Source of the DNA: Lepraria neglecta
Taxonomy: Eukaryota; Ascomycota; Lecanoromycetes; Lecanorales; Stereocaulaceae
DNA: 64,000 nucleotides
Direction of reading: 5' to 3'
NCBI GenBank assembly: GCA_033220425.1
Contig: CM065651.1
Coordinates: 124,001 to 188,000 of the forward strand
Position 1 is the stretch's first letter; every line of letters begins with the position of its first letter. A program made the position numbers and the translations under genes. This document shows, piece after piece, positions 31,716-43,519 of this stretch. The notes under the pieces are model-generated. The model was not told the origin of the DNA, made no database searches, and saw only the letters and a list, made by a program, of their open reading frames with translations.

Positions 31716-33533
31716 TTAGCGGCTTTTTGCTGTCTTCTCTCTGTCTCTCAAAACCTTCCTCAGAATCTTTCCACTTGCACTCTTCGGAATCTCAGGAACG
31801 GACTCAAATTCCGTCACCCATTTATACTTTGTCTTCCGCTCCTGCACATATCTTTTTAGTTCGTGCCAGACGTTCTCTTCCCCATTGACTGCCTGTTTCA
31901 GCACCACAAATGCCTTCGGCAATTCTCCGCTGTACTCATCCGGAACGCCGATGACACCGACGTCTTGAACCTTGTCGTGACCCAGCAGGAGGTTTTCTAG
32001 CTCTGCAGGTGCGACAGCAATACCTTTGACCTTGATCATCTCCTTGATGCGGTCATGAATGGTAACGATGCCATTGCAATCGATCGATCCAAGATCGCCC
32101 GTACGCAGCCACCCGCCATCGACATTGAACGTCTCACGCGTCGCCGTCTCGTTATCCAAATACCCCATGACGACCTGTGGACCCTTTGCGAGGATCTCTC
32201 CAGGCTCATCGACATCCGCTTCTGAGCCATCGTCCTTTTTGATCCTGAATACAGTGTTCGCCAAGATTTGGCCGACGCTGTAGGCGTACTTGAGATCGTA
32301 AAGCTCCGGCGGGAACCCGGTAATGCAACTCGTGGTTTCCGTCATCCCATACCCGTTTTTGAATCCCGCGCTGGGAAACTTCTTGGCTAGCAGCTGCATG
32401 ACTTTATCACTCACTGGTGCTGCGCCGGAGCTGAAGCGTTTCACGCAACGCAAATCGTAATCGTTGACGATAGGATCGTGTAATAGACGGATGAGAAGGG
32501 GCGGCACCACGAGGAGCTCTTCAATCTGGTAGGCGCTGATGGTTTTGAGCATAGGCGCCATGGAGAATTTGGGCAGCATGATGACTTCGGCGTTGAGAAG
32601 AATGGGCAGGTGTAGGGTGTGTACCAGGCCACTGATGTGATAGAAAGGCAACACCGCGAGAGTCTTCTTTTGGGAGGCGGGCGTTATTTGACGAGCTTGG
32701 GACACCTGGGCGATGATATTGTGGTGGCCAATCATGACCTATGGTACGAGTAAGCCTTCAGGAACCAACAAGAAGAGTCCTTGTGAACGTACGGCTTTTG
32801 GCAGTCCAGTTGTCCCAGAGCTTCAGTTCTCGTCAGCAAATATCTGCCATTTCTAGCTGTTCCCATGACTAACCTAAGGCATAGGAGGCCACAGACTTCT
32901 TTGTTAGTTTTACCCGACGGGATTTTGAATGACTGGACTTGTCCGCCACTGCCAAAGCTCCTGCCAATTTCCACCAACTCCTTGATGGACGCATGTCCCT
33001 CTGCCTTCCCTTCCAGGAGGAGGACATGCTCTTTGGGAATTCCAGCTTGGTGAGCTGCCTCCAATGCAACCTCAATCGATGCCGGATTTGTAGCAATGAA
33101 TTTTGCCTTTGCTGTTTTCAACGCGTATGTCATCTCCTCTACATTGTACGCGGGCGAGGCGCCGCTGACAACACCGCCGAGGCGGACAACACTGAACATC
33201 GCTACAGGGTACCATATTGTGTTCCCGCTGAAGAGCGTGATCGTGTCAGTAGTTCGAAAATTGTATCTCTTGACAAGAGCTGTGGAGACATATGTAGTCG
33301 CCTCTTTTACTTGGGCCCAGTTCAGGCGCTCTTTGGTTTCAGCGTCAACATAGCCAGCGAGTTCATGATCTGGGTAGCATCTAAGCGGCGACGACGAGGA
33401 TTCGAAGAGCCAGTCCCACACAGCGATATCTGTCGGCACTAGGATACGTGTCAGTGTGCTGGCTTAATTGGGAGGAAATATAGACGCAGGTCATACAATC
33501 AATGTCGGGCAGCCTGGATTTGAAGAGGACCAT
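31716..33533 (-). CDS. 4-Coumarate-CoA-ligase-like acyl-CoA synthetase (AMP-binding)
   Basis: This ANL-family enzyme activates a carboxylic acid as acyl-AMP and then acyl-CoA. Exons proposed are 33497-33533 (37 nt), 32874-33438, 32793-32820 (28 nt) and 31716-32738, with introns of 58, 53 and 54 nt, giving 550 aa. The tiny first exon supplies MVLFKSRLPDID, joining to LPTDIAVWDWLFE as in 4CL-like proteins. The 28-nt exon encodes most of the P-loop SSGTTGLPKA (201-210). Other core motifs are GYGMTET (339-345), GGWLRTGDLG, the IHDRIKEMIKVKG hinge and the catalytic Lys in SASGKILRK. No peroxisomal SKL-type tail is present (ends AKSR). All motifs are intact. The acid it activates is unknown. Confidence 0.92.
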
Positions 33534-35012
33534 TTTAGAGGACACAACAAGCAGTCAGAGCGACTTGGAGGGTTGTTCTACTTTCCGCGGTTTGCAAGAG
33601 TTTGCAAAGTAGAATGCCTCGACCTGTGTGAAAAGATCTCCAGCAAAGCTTTAAAGGAAGGTCATAAATGAAAAACTACCAAGCTCGGCTGAGAGAAGAT
33701 AAGGGCTGTATGATGACAGCGTATACTCCGAACAGGTTAGGGGACTGATCTCAGATCGGATTCATTTTCCGCATGCTTCCCTTGAGCAGAAGCTCGTTAT
33801 GGAAACTGGATCGGTAGATGCAGGCTCTCGGCACTCCGCTCAGAACCCGTGCAGATGGAGCAGAGTATGTCTGGTCTTTGGCCCAGGGAGTGGAGCTACT
33901 GCTGACAGCTGTTAAGTGTAATCTTCTAGAATCGCATGCAAATCGTAGATGTCTTCATTTTTGGCCTGTTCTCGGCACCAGAGCCCGTAGGCCTGTAGCA
34001 GCATCATTTACATCATCAGGCAGCTTTCCTGCATCGCTCCAGTGCTAAGAGCTACTCTGCCTCAGCGAATGCAACCTCGGTTAGCTAGCTAAGGCCCGAA
34101 AAACGTGTGCGTTCACGAGTAAATGGGAAATTTATGTACGCTTAAAATGAAGTAGATGACCAACTAAACACGAATGAAGAGAATTTTCGCGGAAACCCTG
34201 TACAAAAGGTACCTAGTATAGGGTTTCAACTGCACGCTAGCCCTTAGCTGCATTGGTGAGAGCTGAGTTCCTCCAAGAGGGTCCACAAACTCCGGGTAGG
34301 CATGATGATGTATGCATAAGGTCACAGGTCACACATCGGGCGTCAATCAGCGTGATGCAGCTCAGCTTCGAAGCCGTGCGTAAGACTACCGCATGATGCA
34401 ACTGATACACATTTGCGATTCCCAGTCTCAAACCCTATGCCCTTTAAAGCTTCAGCATTTGGGGTGGCGGGCCAGTCTCCATGTTTTTGGAGAAATGATG
34501 TCCCGTTAACTTTGCCTCGGAATTTTCATGATGCTAGGTTACCAATGACACATAGTTTGACAAGACAAGGTCTGGACATGCAAAGACTTGCTAGCATGAG
34601 ACTCAAGCATTGGACACAAAGTACACCAGCCAAAGTATACAGCACCCCACCCGCAGTTTACATTCTATTTGCCTGTCTGTGGTCAGATATCTAGCGTCTC
34701 GATGTGGTTGAAACATCCAAGAAGGCGTGTACGTCTCAGTCGAACAACCAAAAAATACAGAATCGACAAGTAAACCTTGAAGCCACATCTTTGCTTTACA
34801 ATGCAAACGAATTCACCGTAAAGACTACTCCATAGGGGTTCAAAGATTAGAAGAGACACTTGGCTTCACAGTATGGATATTGCAAATGTGAAGTCCCTGT
34901 CATGGATTTACATTCATGCTCTATCCAGATGTGCCTCTTTGCCCACGCTCTGTCGCTCGAGGGTTTCTGCATGCTCTTTGGAGAGGTTGGAAACACACTC
35001 TCTCAAGGAGGC
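33534..35012. other. Intergenic, no gene seen
   Basis: This 1.5-kb region contains the promoter of the CoA-ligase gene at its left end. No supported coding frame, RNA gene or repeat was recognised. Confidence 0.4.
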
Positions 35013-35807
35013 TTACTTTTCCAAGTTAACGGCAGCATTAGCATACTGCTCCCGACCGTGATTCGTGCTCTTTCGCCAGTCTCCCAGATAGGTTGGTAAA
35101 TCTATGACCTTATTTTCTGAACTTGCCTGAGGAGCTCCAAGAGTTTCCCACGCAGGCACCACACCGGTCCATATGGAGCCAGCCACTTCAGGGTCCTTGA
35201 GATCTTTCTTGTCATCGCTCGGCCCACCGACTCTGGTCTTAGCACTGGCTGTCTCCACAGTGACTTTCAGGATTCCCGTCGAGCGATCTTCTCCTTTAGT
35301 GGGAGGGTTTCGAGAGTTATCCCAACGACCTGGAACAAGACTATCCGTGATACGTGTCATAGCAAAGAGGCGCTCTTTTTCGTCGGTCACTGGCACTGCA
35401 TAGCCGTGCGCAACAGCAGATCTGTAGTTGCAGCTGTTATGGAACGGAGCAAGTGCAAGAACTATTCCATCCAAAATTGCAGCTGAAACGCATATCGGCA
35501 AGCCATCTGGATGGTCCTTCGGCAACTTCATCAGACGTGACGCTGCATGGCCATGTAGATAAATGTCAAGAGGTGTATTTGCAAGATCGCCTGTAGGGTT
35601 GGAGAAAGAGCACATGGTGCCTAGCATAGGTAGAATCGTAGGGAAAGGGTCATCCTGCGGATCTGCAGGAAGAAACGCGACGTGATATATCGATGCGGCG
35701 TTGAACACACTATGCACAGTCTTGTAATCATAAGCGGCGCGCTGGCGAGCTCGGCGAACAGAATTTCGCATGACAGCATTGTAAGCGTTTTTCGTCGACA
35801 TTGCCAT
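35013..35807 (-). CDS. PNPOx-like FMN-binding split-barrel protein
   Basis: This is a single exon of 264 aa. The beginning, with RARQRAAYDYKTVHSVFN, then YHVAFLPADPQDDPFPTILP and PLDIYLHGHAASRL, matches fungal flavin-nucleotide-binding proteins of the pyridoxamine 5'-phosphate oxidase-like group. HNSCNYRSAVAHGYA and ERLFAMTRITDSLVPGRW follow in the expected order. Members bind FMN, and in most the reaction is unknown. The frame is complete and starts at an ATG with a second ATG two codons later. It is the last normal-composition gene before the transposon block. Confidence 0.8.
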   Translation of the reverse strand: MAMSTKNAYNAVMRNSVRRARQRAAYDYKTVHSVFNAASIYHVAFLPADPQDDPFPTILPMLGTMCSFSNPTGDLANTPLDIYLHGHAASRLMKLPKDHPDGLPICVSAAILDGIVLALAPFHNSCNYRSAVAHGYAVPVTDEKERLFAMTRITDSLVPGRWDNSRNPPTKGEDRSTGILKVTVETASAKTRVGGPSDDKKDLKDPEVAGSIWTGVVPAWETLGAPQASSENKVIDLPTYLGDWRKSTNHGREQYANAAVNLEK

Positions 35808-36419
35808 TGCTTGAGCATCAACAATGAAGGTTGTTGCTGCTGATGAATATTCTTTGCAGCCTTCCCATTTATCGTTTTAGCATGGACAGTGGTTTATATA
35901 CAGCTTCGATGAATGTGCACACCTGATTGTACCCTGCTCTCTACTTATTACCAAGTGCCGAGTTGTTTGAGGTTCGACACGTATACCTCAACATCTTTAA
36001 TACGCTGGGGAGCCAGCTTTTTATGGGCGGCAGCTAAGAAATTACTGTCATGACATAAATGTGGAGATGGGCGAGATCCAAATTAGCCGTATATTCACCT
36101 TACCGATGTTGGAAAATTTGGCGACGGACGTGATTAACTCACTAAGGTACGCAACTCCATGCCTCCTGCTATTTCAGCCACGCTTGACTTCTACAAGGCG
36201 TTTCCGCGAAGACATCACACGTATCTCCTCGATGTGTGGTGGTGGCGCAGCAGCTGATGGGGTTGCACCTGTCGCACCAATTTAGTTGGTGGTTAGTGCT
36301 CATTGGCGCGGTTGCCGGTGCCATCGCCGGCGTAGCCGAGCAGATCCATTACGGAGGATGACACCAAAAGTCTTGAATCAGTGGCATACTAGTTAAGTCG
36401 TTTCTGTCCACTCCGCACT
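35808..36419. other. Intergenic, edge of the gene island
   Basis: This region includes the promoter of the PNPOx-like gene. At 36258-36360 a frame encodes a Gly/Ala-rich hydrophobic helix (WWLVLIGAVAGAIAGVAEQ), but no upstream frame joins it cleanly. It could be the last exon of a lost gene; evidence is too weak to call. Confidence 0.35.
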
Positions 36420-37790
36420 CAGTGCCCTTAGTTTATTATATTACGAATACAATATATAATATATTTTTTACAAGCTTTATAGTAACTCTAACAACTCCAA
36501 CTTCTTTAACTAATAGCAACTATCTATTTAGATACTAATACTAGTATTCAGGCTCCTATTATAACTGCTATCAGGACTATAGCCTTGCTTCCGACCCTTA
36601 TATCGCTACTAATACTCTATAGAGATATATAGACGTATATTAGACTATTCGCCTTCCTTCCTCCCTTCTCTTTACTCGTTCCCACCGCGTAATTCTATAA
36701 ATTTAGCAATATAACGTAGGAGGCGTTCAATCCACGATTAGATACGCTTCTAGCTAAGTTCTTTTTCCTAATAGCGCGTCTAGGCCTTAGTAAGAATCGC
36801 CCTGGTCCGCGAACAGCCTTTGCGAGTTATACGCCTCTTTATCTACTACTAATACGGTTCTATAGCATTTAGATCTAGAGAATTACCGTACTATATAAGG
36901 CGGAGGACGTTAGTATCTAGGAATATCTAATCTTAGTATTTAGACGTATACGAAGGAGCCTTATCCTCTTAGATAAGAGCTTTAGAGCTATATATATATA
37001 TATATTTTATATATAAATAGGATAAGTAGTTTTAGCAGAATAACTATTTAATAGTAGTACTAATCGATACCTCTTTTCTTTACATTTCGGACGATTTTAC
37101 TATACTTTTAGTCCTATTTCCAAGTAGGCTTAGTACTATCTATATTCTTTAGTCCTATTCTTTTTATTACTATCTTAAGTTTCTATTTAGCTTTAAGCTT
37201 TAGCTCTAAAATCTTATTTATAGTATCTATATACGCCTTAGATTCTTTCTTTTCTACTATAGTCTCGTCCTTCTAGATATAGAATAGCTCTTTTCTATTA
37301 TATATAAAATAGCCCTAAAATATAAACTCTATAAAGCCTTCCTATCGCCGCCGCGTATATATTATATTATATTTTTCCTGCGAAGTTCTCTATATTCTAA
37401 CTTTACTATAGTATTATCCCAAATAAACAGATATTTTATTAGTCTAGATCACTTTTTTCTAATCTTCTATTATCTAGTACTAGGAGTGTAAAGTAAATTA
37501 ATAGCGAGCTTCTATTATAGTAGGCGTAAGGCCCGATTTCTTTATAGTTTTAATATTATTAAAGCTATATCTATATAGAGTTCGAAGTACTAAAGAAGAA
37601 GAGACTCTATTTTTAAATTCTAGTAATATAGATAGCTTCTCTCTACTATTATAGTCTTTCTTTACTAAATTTATTAGTAAAGATACCTCTAGACAAGGAA
37701 AAGTATATACTAGCTACTAGCCTCTTTTATAGGCGTTAAAATATATAGTCTACTAGAATATCCTATATCCGCTATATATCTGTTACGAAT
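36420..37790 (-). mobile_element. Tc1/mariner-type DNA transposon relic, RIP-decayed
   Basis: Minus-strand translation with frequent TAG stops shows an ordered set of DDE transposase blocks. A helix-turn-helix-like part near 37.5-37.7 kb comes first, followed by KKESKAYIDTINKILELKLK. The catalytic EDKAPSYTSKY block is next, then NSLDLNAIEPY and RRITRKGCSRTRAILTKA, ending in LRGGNEYR-like sequence near 36.65 kb. These match fungal mariner-like transposases. Terminal inverted repeats were not identified. The 5' end is replaced at 37791 by an LTR sequence. Confidence 0.65.
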
Positions 37791-37985
37791 CGTGCGTATC
37801 GATAGCGTATTATAGATTGATTCTTAATAGAGATAGAGATATAACTATACAAGAGTATAAAGTAGGCTTCAAGTAATACTAAGCGGGTCTAGTATATAAT
37901 CAAGTGATATATATTTAGTGCCTAGCCTAAGAGATCTATCGTATATAGTAAGATACTAAAGGTAAGATAAGTTAAGCACGATACA
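37791..37985 (+). repeat. LTR remnant starting TGTTACGAA
   Basis: This is about 195 bp matching the first part of the LTR at 43876, with blocks such as GTAGGCTTCAAGT, TACTAAGCGGGTCT and AGAGATCTATCGTATATAGTA. It breaks off where the Helitron begins, so the Helitron probably inserted into this LTR. Confidence 0.6.
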
Positions 37986-40900
37986 TCGCGATTTCCCAAA
38001 AGTTGCTAGGAAATCCCGAGTTACCGAGCGCGCCGATAGGGCTGATAGTTACGTTTAGCAGAATTAGTAACTTAATATCTTTCTTCTAATAATAGATTAT
38101 GAGGAAATTCGGAGCAATTCCGCACTTGTAGCCAATTAGATTGGCTCTATATTCTATATCCCCTTTCTCGGCTAGCGCCTTCAACTACTAAAAGTTGAAT
38201 CCGCTACGTACTTCTTCATAGTAATACCTCGCGCTATATATATTATATGATATTAAGATGATTTTATAAGTTTTAGAGTTAATTATTAGCTTACTTACGT
38301 ATCATTTTTAGAATCGGCCTATTTATATAATAGTTATAAGTAAAAGAAGCATTTTCGCTATATTTTACGGATAGCGCGAGCTCGGTAGCAAATGCTAAGT
38401 ATTAAGCTTAGTATTTGCCTTCTCCTCCAAACAAACCAGGTAATTTATATATATTTAGCGCTGTTACCTCTTATTCCTATTCAATGGCCCTAGGGACGTA
38501 AGATATCTTTAGTCTTCGTAATAGTATTTATAACTAGCGTACTATTACGCGTTAGCGGCGCTAGACGTCTACTTTTACGATATATATTAATAATAGCGCT
38601 CCTACCCCTATCTCGCGTCTAAACTATCGAAAGCGTTAGAATTTATCTACCGCTCTTATAGATATTATAGAGAATATAGTTAACCGTAGAATAACTAGTC
38701 GAGAAAGGAAGAAACGCGCCAGGACTGCTTAGAGCGCTAGGAACCTCGATGTTACTACTATAGGTTAGTAGACAGAAATACAAAATACGTAGAGAAGGTA
38801 GATTATTTGACTATAGTAGTAGAACGCCTATCTACGGCCTCGCCCTGCCTAATCAGGTATCTAATAAATTATCCAAGTAATTATACCGCCCCATAATCTA
38901 GAGGATTCAAGCCTATCTAAGTACCGATATTCTTTTTCTAAAGAGGAAGTACTACTACTAGAACCGCGATATTACCTGTATACGCGCCGACTATATATCT
39001 AGTAGACACGAGAGAATGGCGAAGAACGTGCCCTACGTTAGCGGCGTCGTCGTCGACCGTATTAGTATCGTAATACTATAGATAAGAGTAGCAGAACTTT
39101 ACCCAGTATATATCTAAATGCTCGGCTATCGCAAGTATATATCGATCTTCTAGAATATATTATAATACTATAGTTCTTTGATCTAACTAATGAATATCCT
39201 TATTACTATATCTTCTCTTTCGAGGGTAAGAATCTTTCTACTAAATAGTAGTAGTACTATTAGAACGGTATGATTAATATCTAGGTATCTAACTTATCTA
39301 ACTTCGAATTCCTTAAACTACTACCTAGAGGTAATCCTAAATATTAAGTTCTCGCGCTAAACAAGCTGTTTTATAAGGTAGAATATATATTAGATAGTTA
39401 GGACCGTATCCGGGACCCTTATTAGCTAGGGTAGTATAAGATAAAACGAACTATCTATAGTACTACGTTTGTTAAGAGAGCCTTAAACTATAATAATCTA
39501 GTTTCTTTTACTAGTAAAGGTATAGATAAGATAGATTACCGGGTTAGATAGACTATATATAAGATCTAAAGGGGGATATATTATACTATTAGTCTACTTT
39601 TGCCTAAGGAAGGCGTTACTAAGAGATACGTCTAGTACTACTTTATTAATACCAGCTAGGATTAAATAGATATCTATATAATATATACTAGGCAGATCGA
39701 AAGATCTATTAATATAGATATAGTACTTCTTCTTTAGCGACTTCTTCGAGATATTAATCTCTATATATAGAGCTTTAAGACTTATTAGGAATACTTGTTA
39801 GATAATAAGGTAAGATACTCTCTATAGACTATAAACGTCCGTATTATATAATACGACCCTAGATATACTAATCGCGGTATATATAACCGCCCTATATCTA
39901 GTAAAGTAGTCTATATTATAATTACTCCTCCTAACGGCGCGAAGGGATATATTATATAAGATATTTATATTAAAGTTAAGGGTAGAGGCCTTATAAAGAT
40001 ACCTGAATAGTATTTATCCTATATAGCTCTACGATATATCCTACCATTCCTTTATAGAGAATAGAGCTAGTATAATAGTCTACCGCTACAGAGATATAAT
40101 AGACTCCTAGAAGGATATCTCTTCGCTACTCGTAGGTTAAATATAAGGCAGGGAACTACTTAGCACTATAGTATATATTAGGACCCTGACTAGCATAAGT
40201 ATAGTAATAACGAGGAAGAGCCGGAAAGAGATAGAGCTACTCCGAGAGGTTATAGAGGGTCTATACGGGTCACGAGGAGTTAGATCTATCGCTATTAGCT
40301 ATAGGTAAGCCTATTCTATAGCTTTTAAACGTCTACTCTTATATTAGTAAAATTATATTTTCTAGTACTTTATATCTTTATATAGGATATTATAATCTTC
40401 TATTATTTTTCTTCCAAGAAGCGCCGCCCCCCTTCTATACTATATTAGTAATACCTTTATAAGCGCTAGAAATATAGCGCTTAATAGTAGTAGCTATAGA
40501 TATCGCTGTCGATAGTTATAGAAGATATATATTAGCCGATATAAGTAAGCTAGATATAGAGAAGAATTTCGTTCTAAATGTAATTTATATAGAACTATTA
40601 ATATATTACTTAAAATAGTACTAAAATGATCGACGACTAGCAAATTTATATTATATTTTTAAGTTTTCAAAACAAAATTTCTCTATAGGGCAGATCTTAT
40701 AAAATTTAGTATTTTAAAGAATTCTTCTACTAATACTATAATAGTACCGCAAGGGTAGATTCTCTCGATTACTCTATTCCGGGCGTCTCCTTAGTTATTT
40801 TATTACTAACGTTTATACTACTATTAAATAGAATAACCTGAATTAGTATATTAAGTATTAGTATAAAATTCGGGTACTTAGCTATAAAGGCTTAATCGAT

Positions 40901-41898
40901 CGACTATATAAGGATCTAGATCTAGGGCTTAGCGATCTCGACAGTAAGGTTACTATTCTACTATCTAGTATAGCCGATAGCTCTAGAGCTATAAAGGCAG
41001 ATATAGAGGACGCTTTAATAGTAGTATAGTATCAAGGTAATTCTATCTTCTTTATAACTTTTATATATAATCTAAGCTAGGCTAATATCTACTACTTAAT
41101 TTAATCTAGTTTATCGACGACGGAGGTTTATAATATATAGATACGGGTTTTTAATATAAAGCTTAGGGAGCTTCTTAAGGATCTTTTCGAGAGATATATC
41201 TTAGACGTCTATATTAGTTATTACTATATAGTTGAATTTTAAAAGCGAGGTCTACTATATACCTATATCTTTCTTATTATTCGTAAGGAGGATAAAATTA
41301 GATATACTTCCTAGATCGATAATACTATATAGATCGTTATTCCTAATAAGACAAAGGATCTAGTACTCTATAAGTTAGTAACTATTTATATAATCTATCG
41401 CTATTATTTAGCCTCTAATATCTACTAGAATAAAGAGAAGAACTAGTACTCTAAGTTCTTCCCTAAGGATATTTATAATAAATTATTATTCGATCCTAAA
41501 GGAATATACCTATATTATTAACGCTCGTATATAGAGCCTACTCCGGAGGGCTATACTAACTAATAGATTATTCTCTATAATCTTTAGCTTCTAAAGAAAT
41601 ACTATACTTATCTAAATATTAAGATCTATATCTCTATTAAGATCTATATTTTACTTATTCAAGTACGTCTATAAGAGTCTAGACTAGATAAATATTTCAG
41701 TTACTCGATTAACAACGATATCTTAGAGGAACCCTATACTACCGGGGTAGTAACGGCTAGAGCCTCTATTAGTTAATAAGGTTACCGAATTCTATAAAAG
41801 TCGCTAGATAGGAAGCTCCGAGGCTTGCTAGAAGATCTTTAGATTTAGTATAGAGGAGATTAAGCTCTATAGTAAATAGCTATAGATTTATTTACCTA

Positions 41899-43519
41899 TG
41901 GCCCGGAAAGATATAGGATATCCTATAGAATATCCCAAGGGTTGGGTATGGGATTCCGGTATAGGATGGGATTAGAAGATCCTAAATCCCATATCTTTTA
42001 GGAGATATAGGATGGGATCTTAATAGGATATCCTACGGTATGGGATATTAGTGGGATTATCTAATAGTACGGGATATTTTCGGGATATCCTAGTGGCGGA
42101 TAAAATAAGATCTATATAAAGTATACTTAGAATTTCTAGTCATCGTTCTAGTTATCAAAACTTCAAATGTTTTTTTAAATATTCTATAATTCTATATTTT
42201 CTACTAGAATATTATATATTATAGAATACAAGTGCCCGTAATCTTCACAGAAGATTACCGTAAAAACGGGTATATCTCGCTTATTTTATACTCGATTTAG
42301 AAAATTGAAGCGGAATTAAAAAGCACTATATTTATAGTATATTTTATATATATAAAGTTAAGCCCTAACCCTAATATATTAAAAGTTATTAAGGGTTGAA
42401 TATTTGAGTGCTCCAGAGGCACTTCGGGGGTGACTGCGGGGGCAGCTTCAGGGAACTCTGCAGGTAAAAACATGTTTTTTAAGCTTTCTATAGCCAAATC
42501 TTAGCTAAATTTCAAAATTCGAACGGTGTTGGAAAGGGCATACTTGGTTCCAAAACTTATAAAATTATGACGATATTATATAACGAATATAGCACGGGGT
42601 ACTACTGCGAAGAAGTTGCGATGCGTACTTAACTTTTGATGTTCCAGGGTCCGGGGGACGCCAAGCTCAATGCTTGGCATTTGCTATAAGCTTGCGCTGC
42701 TCGCAAAACATGGCGAAAACGCTTCTTTTAGTTATAACTTTTGCGTAAATAGACCGATTTTGAAAATTTTGATGGTAATAGAAAGCGTATACTTGGTTCT
42801 AAAACTTATAAAACTATGACGATATTATATAACGTATATAGCGCGGGGAAGAAGTATGCAGTATGTTCAACTTTTAATATTCCAGGGTCCGGGGGCGCCA
42901 AGCTCAATACTTAGCATTTGCTACTAAGCTCGTACTACTAGTAAAATATAGCGAAAACGCTTCTTTTACTTATAACTATTGCGTAAATAGACCGATTCTA
43001 AAAATTCTTGATATACAAGCAAGCTAATAATTGACTCCAAAACTTATGAAATTATCTCGATATTATATAACGTATATAGCGCGGGGAAGTACTGCGAAGA
43101 AGTTACGATACGAATTCAAGTTTTGGTAGTTAAAGGCGCTAGGCCGAAAAGTATACTATTAGGGGGGAAGTATAGAGCCATTCTAATTAGCTATAAGTAC
43201 GGAATTGCTCCGAATATCGCGATAATCTATTATTAGAAGAAAGATTTAAAAAAATATTTAAAGTTTTGATAACTAGAACGATAACTAGAAATTCTAAATA
43301 TACTTTATATAGGTCTTATCTTATCCGCTACTAGGATATCCCGAAAATATCCCGTACTATTAGATAATCCTACTAATATCCCATATTGTAGGATATCCCA
43401 TTGAGATCCCATACCTCCTACTAATAGTATAGGATTTTAGACCTTGATACTATACTATATCCCGAGATGGGTAAGAGAGCCAATATCCCATACCATCCCA
43501 TATCTTTCCGGGCTATATA
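41899..43519. mobile_element. hAT-like non-autonomous element with long inverted ends
   Basis: The ends are inverted copies over roughly 260-290 bp. Both carry GCCCGGAAAGATAT next to the terminus and several GGGATATCC-type sub-repeats. An 8-bp duplication, TTTACCTA, lies at 41891-41898 and 43520-43527, the size made by hAT transposases. The host frame (Helitron) resumes after it. The two outermost bases do not mirror each other perfectly, so the exact ends are uncertain. The interior has no transposase but holds a tandem repeat of about 240 bp. Confidence 0.5.
42526..43160 (+). repeat. Tandem repeat, period about 240-249 bp, about 2.6 copies
   Basis: The block ACTTGGTTCCAAAACTTATA recurs at 42542 and 42791, and in diverged form near 43030. 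Each is followed by ACGATATTATATAACG and AGCGCGGGG. TCCAGGGTCCGGGGG occurs in the first two copies. The array lies inside the hAT-like element and has no coding frame. Confidence 0.6.

Noticed and set aside
36159-36360. Possible short membrane protein starting at ATG 36159
   Set aside because: The frame of the ATG ends after about 33 codons, and the hydrophobic helix lies in another frame with no intron of normal length to join them.
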